This document shows positions 4,603 to 7,787 of a stretch of DNA of 7,787 nucleotides, piece after piece. The stretch is from contig JBBPIN010000061.1 in the NCBI GenBank assembly GCA_038040285.1, positions 1 through 7,787 of the forward strand. The letters run 5' to 3'. Position numbers and translations under genes: made by a program. Origin of the DNA: Mayfieldus sp038040285 (GTDB taxonomy: Bacteria; Actinomycetota; Thermoleophilia; Solirubrobacterales; 70-9). Under the pieces are notes generated by a model that saw only the letters and a program-made list of their open reading frames with translations, made no database searches and was not told the origin of the DNA. Position 1 is the stretch's first letter; every line of letters starts with the position of its first letter.

Positions 4603-5943
4603 CTATGGGTCTAGGGCGCGAGGGGGCTGGCGCTCGCCCGCCATCACCGCGGCCTTCTCGGCCTCGAACTCCTCGTCGCTGAGCGCTCCGCGCTCGTGCA
4701 GCGACGCGAGTCTCTCCAGCCGTTCAAGCTTGCGGTCCTGCGGCTCGGGCCGGGCCCGCTGGCGCCCTCGCCACATCGACGACGCCCGGACCCGGACCCG
4801 TTCTGGCATCTCTCCGAGCGTGGCGTCGGGGAAGTCGGCGATCGACACGCGGCGCAGCTGGTACACCCCCACCCCCGCCAGCGCGAGCAGCACCAGGCGG
4901 GTGAGGATGGCGCGCGTACTGTCGACGCCTGAAAGCAGCCAGATCAACCCGACGACGCCGAGCACCGCCCCCACCGCGACCGGGTAGTCGCGCAGCACCG
5001 GCGTCAGCGCCCGGCGCGTCGCCACCGCGCTGCGGTGCGGGGAGGCAAGCCACGCGGCGAGCACGAAGAAGCCGCCGAAAACGATGATGTTGCGGGCGAT
5101 CGAGGCGAGCAACGAAGTCCCGATCGACCAGGCCGCGTCGGCGGCCGGCCTGGCTTCCTCGGAGGCGAGGTCCTGGACCAGCACGTTGCCCGCCACGTCG
5201 CGCAGGATCAGGACCACGATGCCGACCAGGATCAGACCGATGCCGACCCCTAGGACGGTGATCCAGCGGTAGGCGCGCGCGAGATAGATCGCGAGGGCGA
5301 AGAGGGCGAGCGCCAGGAGGGTGGTGATCAGGGCGAGGCCGCGGATCAGCTTCGCGATCGTCTGCGCGAGGCCGAGTTGGTCGGAGCGCAGGATCTTCAG
5401 GTTCCCCGCGTCGGGGGGCAGCTTGTCGGCGATGTTGCCGCCCAACCCGAGCTGGTCAGAAACCTGGATGATCAAGGGCCGCAGCTTCAAGTCGACCTCG
5501 CCGCCGCTGGTCGAGACTGCATTGCCCTTGTCCTCGATGATGTTGATCAGCGTCTCGTGGGCCGCTCGGTTGGCATTGCGCCACAGCTGCAGGAACCGGG
5601 AAGTGGCGAGCACCTTCTGGGCGCCAGTAGTGGCTAGCGAGCGCAAACCGGTGGAGGCCGGGCCTGAGAGTTGCTTGAAGTCCTTCGGCAACGCCTTTTC
5701 GAGCTCCGCGTTGACGTCGACGTTGGCGTAGAGCTCGTCGACCGAGTAGGTAGCGAGGGCGTTGCGGATCTGCTCGTTCTCCAGCAGCCTGCCGCTGGTG
5801 TTGACCCAGTCGTCGGTGGTGAGCGCCTGGCGCTCGGCCCAGGTGGCGAAGCAGGCGACTACCGCAAGCAGCGAGCCGACAACGACCAGGGTCTTGACGA
5901 GACCCTTGTGACGCAGGCCGGTGGGCGATCCAGCGTCGGCCAC
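4603..5943 (-). CDS. multi-pass membrane protein with C-terminal SHOCT domain
   Basis: A 446-aa integral membrane protein of unknown function. One transmembrane helix (about 16-36) is followed by a soluble, probably extracytoplasmic domain (about 37-195) rich in Leu, Asn and Asp. Hydrophobic helices follow near 200-222, 227-248, 284-300, 322-338 and 344-361. A basic stretch (381-405, many Arg) leads to a SHOCT-like helical module at about 404-434, seen in KLERLERLASLHERGALSDEEFEAEK. SHOCT is a short domain common at the ends of bacterial membrane proteins and is thought to mediate oligomerisation or protein contacts. There is no catalytic motif, cysteine pair or transporter signature. GTG 5943 is chosen because TAGGCT lies 6 nt upstream and no Shine-Dalgarno is present. 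The gene lies downstream of tRNA-Leu and upstream of the IlvG-like gene on the same strand, with no evident functional link. Confidence 0.82.
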   Translation of the reverse strand: MADAGSPTGLRHKGLVKTLVVVGSLLAVVACFATWAERQALTTDDWVNTSGRLLENEQIRNALATYSVDELYANVDVNAELEKALPKDFKQLSGPASTGLRSLATTGAQKVLATSRFLQLWRNANRAAHETLINIIEDKGNAVSTSGGEVDLKLRPLIIQVSDQLGLGGNIADKLPPDAGNLKILRSDQLGLAQTIAKLIRGLALITTLLALALFALAIYLARAYRWITVLGVGIGLILVGIVVLILRDVAGNVLVQDLASEEARPAADAAWSIGTSLLASIARNIIVFGGFFVLAAWLASPHRSAVATRRALTPVLRDYPVAVGAVLGVVGLIWLLSGVDSTRAILTRLVLLALAGVGVYQLRRVSIADFPDATLGEMPERVRVRASSMWRGRQRARPEPQDRKLERLERLASLHERGALSDEEFEAEKAAVMAGERQPPRALDP

Positions 5944-5949
5944 GTGTGC

Positions 5950-5955
5950 AGCCTA
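5950..5955 (-). promoter_or_regulatory. -10 box TAGGCT for leaderless SHOCT-protein mRNA
   Basis: On the minus strand TAGGCT (5955-5950) is followed by the 6-nt spacer GCACAC and the GTG at 5943. With a standard -10 placement, transcription would start exactly on the G of the start codon. It is the third TAGGCT at this position in the window. Confidence 0.55.
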
Positions 5956-6004
5956 CCCGGCCGCGCCTAGCCCCCTCCGCCTCGGTATGCGCCACCAGCC
6001 GAAG

Positions 6005-6092
6005 TGCCCGGGGCGGGATTCGAACCCGCAACGCCCCCGAGGGGGGCAGCCGATTTTAAGTCGGCGGACTTTGCCAGTTTGTCTACCCGGGC
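6005..6092 (-). tRNA. tRNA-Leu (TAA)
   Basis: On the minus strand the 88 nt fold as a class II tRNA: acceptor GCCCGGG (6092-6086) pairs with CCCGGGC (6012-6006), with A discriminator at 6005. The anticodon stem GCCGA/TCGGC carries loop CTTAAAA with anticodon TAA (complement of 6056-6058). The variable arm is long and paired (CCCCC with GGGGG), as expected of tRNA-Leu, and the T arm GCGGGTTCGAATCCCGC is canonical. CCA is not encoded, so it must be added by a nucleotidyltransferase. The tRNA reads UUA and, by wobble, UUG. UUA is rare in a genome this GC-rich, and I noticed no in-frame TTA in the five large genes here. Confidence 0.95.
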
Positions 6093-6099
6093 CTCGAGA

Positions 6100-6105
6100 A
6101 CGCTA
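6100..6105 (-). promoter_or_regulatory. likely -10 element of the tRNA-Leu gene
   Basis: The minus strand reads TAGCGT within GCTAGCGTTC, 7 nt before the tRNA 5' end, close to the GCTAGCAT found upstream of tRNA-fMet. Transcription would begin at or within a base or two of the mature 5' end, leaving little or no leader for RNase P to remove. Confidence 0.45.
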
Positions 6106-6180
6106 GCGCCCCCCGGACGCCCAATACCCGCATGGACACGCTCGGCTTCGGGTAACGATCGTCCACGCCTGCCCTCAAAG

Positions 6181-6206
6181 GCAACCTGGGCGCAACCTGC
6201 GGGTTG
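6181..6206. promoter_or_regulatory. direct and inverted repeat upstream of the sigma gene
   Basis: GCAACCTG occurs at 6181-6188 and 6192-6199, an 11-bp period that puts both copies on one face of the helix. The second copy also forms a short dyad, CAACC (6193-6197) with GGTTG (6202-6206). The site lies about 100 bp before the sigma coding region in the 211-bp divergent gap with tRNA-Leu. It could bind a regulator or include an ECF-type -35 of the AAC class. I could not place a matching -10 with normal spacing. I see nothing else convincing in this gap (6106-6303). Confidence 0.3.
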
Positions 6207-6303
6207 TTACCGTGTTCTTGAAGCAGGGAGCGTTCCTGGCCACTTGGAGGCCTCAGCACTAACACACGCTGGCCGTCGCGGGCTGCTCGCCCGGCGGTCG
6301 CCC

Positions 6304-7719
6304 TTGCTGCGACTGCAGGGAGACGAGCGTCTGGTGGCGATGCTTCGCGGCGGCAACGATCACGCCTTCGAGGTGATCGTCGACCGCTACGAGGCGCGAC
6401 TGCTCGGCTTCTGCCGCCAGATGCTCGGCTCCACCGAGGACGCCGAGGACGTCCTCCAGGAGGTGTTCGTAAACGCCTACCGCGCGATCCTCGCCGACAA
6501 GCGCGAGATCAAGCTGCGGCCCTGGCTCTACCGGATCGCCCGCAACCGCTGCCTCAACCATCTGCGCAAGCCGGTCGCCGAGGGAAGGGACTCGATGGAC
6601 GCGCATCCGATCGTCGAGGCGGCCTCGACCCACGAGCGGGTCCAGAATCGTGAGGAGTTCCGCCAGCTGCTGACCGACGTCGGCAAGCTTCCCGAGACAC
6701 AGCGAACGGCGCTGCTGCTTCGCGAGATGGACGCGATGTCCTACGAGGAGATCGCCCATGCGATGCAAACCACCGTGCCCAGCGTGAAGTCGCTGCTCGT
6801 CCGGGCGCGAATCGCGCTCGCGGAGGCAGCCCAGGCGCGGGTCCTGACCTGCGGCGAGGTGCGGCTCGAGCTCGCCGAGGCCGCGGAGGGCCTGGGAAAG
6901 GCCTCTGGGCCAGTGCGCCGCCACGTGCGCGAGTGCGAGGGCTGCCGCGAGTTCCGCGATCAGCTGCGCTCCGATTCCAAGGTGCTCGCATCGCTGTTCC
7001 CGGTCGGCCCGATCTTCCTGCTCAAGGGCCTGTTGCTTTCGAAGCTCGGCATCGGCGGTGCCGGCGCTTCCGGCGGCGCAGGAGCCGCCGGGGCGAGCGG
7101 AGCGGGCGCCGGCGCCGGTGGCGCCGCGATCGGCGGCGGGGCCGCAGGTGGAGCTGGCAGCATCGGGGCAGTCGGTGGCGCGATCGGCGCCAAGGCGGTG
7201 GCAGGAGTGATCACCGCAGCGGTGATCACCGCCGGCGCCGCGGTCGAGGTCAAGAAGGTTTCCCACCCGCAACCGGCCCCAACCGAGACTTCGTCAGTCG
7301 TAACCGGCGGCACGACGGCTCCGGTGGCCGTCACCCACTTCGCGCCCGCCCCGGCGCCAGCGAAGCACCACAACAAGGCGGCGTCAAAGCCCGATCCAAA
7401 GAAGGACCCGGCGACCGACGCTACCGCTCAGGATCCCGCGCTGGCCGCGGACTCGACGGTGCCCCCCACCACGACGGGGAAGCACAAGCATTCGACGGGC
7501 AACGGAGAGGCCGGTGCCAGCACCACCCAGCCCACCGTCGCGGTCGTGGTCAGCGAAAGCCCGAACGCGACAACGACCGTGACAACCGGGCCGCCTCCGG
7601 GCGACTCCGGCTCCGAACACGCGCCGCCCCCACCGCCTCCCCCGCCTCCGCCGTCGGATCCGGTGCCCCCGCCCCCGACTGACGGGCAGCCACCTCCGCC
7701 TCCGCCGCCTTCGCCCTAG
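6304..7719 (+). CDS. ECF sigma factor fused to zinc finger, membrane span and Pro-rich tail
   Basis: A sigma-70 factor of the ECF type, directing RNA polymerase to a target regulon, with a long C-terminal extension. Numbering from TTG 6304 (471 aa): sigma region 2 at about 17-90, with AEDVLQEVFVNAYR at 47-60 and WLYRIARNRCLNHLRK at 74-89; region 4 at about 128-175, with LPETQRTALLLRE and the helix-turn-helix SYEEIAHAMQTTVPSVKSLL. Then comes an anti-sigma-like zinc finger: Cys183, His207, Cys211, Cys214 in HVRECEGC. Residues 232-251 are hydrophobic, 250-295 a Gly/Ala-rich linker, about 294-313 a probable membrane helix (VAGVITAAVITAGAAV), and 316-471 a Pro/Thr/Ala-rich tail ending in polyproline runs. 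Ordinary ECF factors have about 170-200 residues and a separate anti-sigma gene. The start is uncertain: GTG 6334 (AGGGAG 11 nt upstream) and ATG 6340 also fit. No separate anti-sigma gene lies within the 68 bp visible downstream. Confidence 0.85.
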   Translation: MLRLQGDERLVAMLRGGNDHAFEVIVDRYEARLLGFCRQMLGSTEDAEDVLQEVFVNAYRAILADKREIKLRPWLYRIARNRCLNHLRKPVAEGRDSMDAHPIVEAASTHERVQNREEFRQLLTDVGKLPETQRTALLLREMDAMSYEEIAHAMQTTVPSVKSLLVRARIALAEAAQARVLTCGEVRLELAEAAEGLGKASGPVRRHVRECEGCREFRDQLRSDSKVLASLFPVGPIFLLKGLLLSKLGIGGAGASGGAGAAGASGAGAGAGGAAIGGGAAGGAGSIGAVGGAIGAKAVAGVITAAVITAGAAVEVKKVSHPQPAPTETSSVVTGGTTAPVAVTHFAPAPAPAKHHNKAASKPDPKKDPATDATAQDPALAADSTVPPTTTGKHKHSTGNGEAGASTTQPTVAVVVSESPNATTTVTTGPPPGDSGSEHAPPPPPPPPPPSDPVPPPPTDGQPPPPPPPSP

Positions 7720-7763
7720 CTACCAGCGGAGTTCTTCAGCGTCTGCTCTGGGCGGCACACACA

Positions 7764-7787
7764 ATTGCGGCGGCTTCGCCGCCTGAC
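7764..7787 (+). repeat. 24-bp repeat with TTCG hairpin, copy 2 (cut by window end)
   Basis: Identical over 24 bp to 2809-2832 and in the same orientation, again downstream of a plus-strand gene, 45 bp after the sigma stop codon. The window ends with the last matching base, so the true repeat may be longer. The segment 7720-7763 between the stop codon and this repeat shows no other feature. Confidence 0.58.

Noticed and set aside
6004..6303. Upstream extension of the sigma-factor frame to GTG 6004 (571 aa).
   Set aside because: Its first 30 residues (PGAGFEPATP...DFKSADFA) are the well-known artefact of translating a tRNA in antisense: they cover tRNA-Leu. The remaining residues before 6304 show no sigma homology.
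7207..7232. GTGATCACCGC repeated with a 15-bp period, the second copy within a 14-bp palindrome.
   Set aside because: It encodes the repeated Val-Ile-Thr-Ala of the membrane helix in the sigma protein, so codon repetition explains it.
6259..7272. Minus-strand frame of 337 aa opposite the sigma gene.
   Set aside because: Antisense shadow of a conserved sigma domain and low-complexity linker.
7541..7719. Proline-rich end of the sigma gene as a frameshifted or out-of-frame segment.
   Set aside because: The frame is continuous from the sigma domain, the Pro/Thr-rich composition starts gradually from about position 7260, and it ends at a clean TAG.

Overview
The window is GC-rich and dense with short intergenic gaps. 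Its gene families (an IlvG-type ThDP enzyme close to the actinobacterial form, a single-module Ppx/GppA phosphatase, SHOCT membrane protein, ECF sigma factor with a zinc-finger and membrane tail) and its apparent leaderless promoters suggest a high-GC actinobacterium, plausibly of the Thermoleophilia/Solirubrobacterales type. That placement is inference from content, not from a marker gene.

Layout. 1-55: 5' part of an initiator tRNA-fMet on the minus strand, cut by the window edge. 113-140: an AT-rich promoter overlapped by a perfect dyad, leading into two tightly spaced small plus-strand genes of unknown function (158-361 and 372-629). The second is interrupted by an in-frame TGA directly before a 24-bp perfect palindrome. 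687-1658: Ppx/GppA-family exopolyphosphatase. 1659-1931: a 273-bp gap with several hairpins ending in a good intrinsic terminator, possibly a small structured RNA. 1956-2804: short-chain dehydrogenase/reductase. 2805-2932: a hairpin-packed convergent gap that opens with a 24-bp repeat found again at the right edge of the window. 4582-2933 (minus): IlvG-like acetolactate-synthase-family enzyme. 5943-4603 (minus): multi-pass membrane protein with a C-terminal SHOCT domain. 6092-6005 (minus): tRNA-Leu(UAA). 6304-7719 (plus): ECF sigma factor fused to an anti-sigma-like zinc finger, a Gly/Ala linker, a membrane segment and a Pro-rich tail.

The genes do not form one pathway. Three of the five large genes (SDR, IlvG-like, SHOCT protein) share TAGGCT placed 6-7 nt before the start codon and no Shine-Dalgarno, so each is probably transcribed alone as a leaderless mRNA, even where the gap to the gene upstream is only 20 bp. 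The items most worth following are the self-tethered sigma factor, the TGA-plus-palindrome small gene with its upstream operator, the leaderless promoter set, and the repeated hairpin element after gene ends. I found no defence system, CRISPR array, transposase or biosynthetic cluster.
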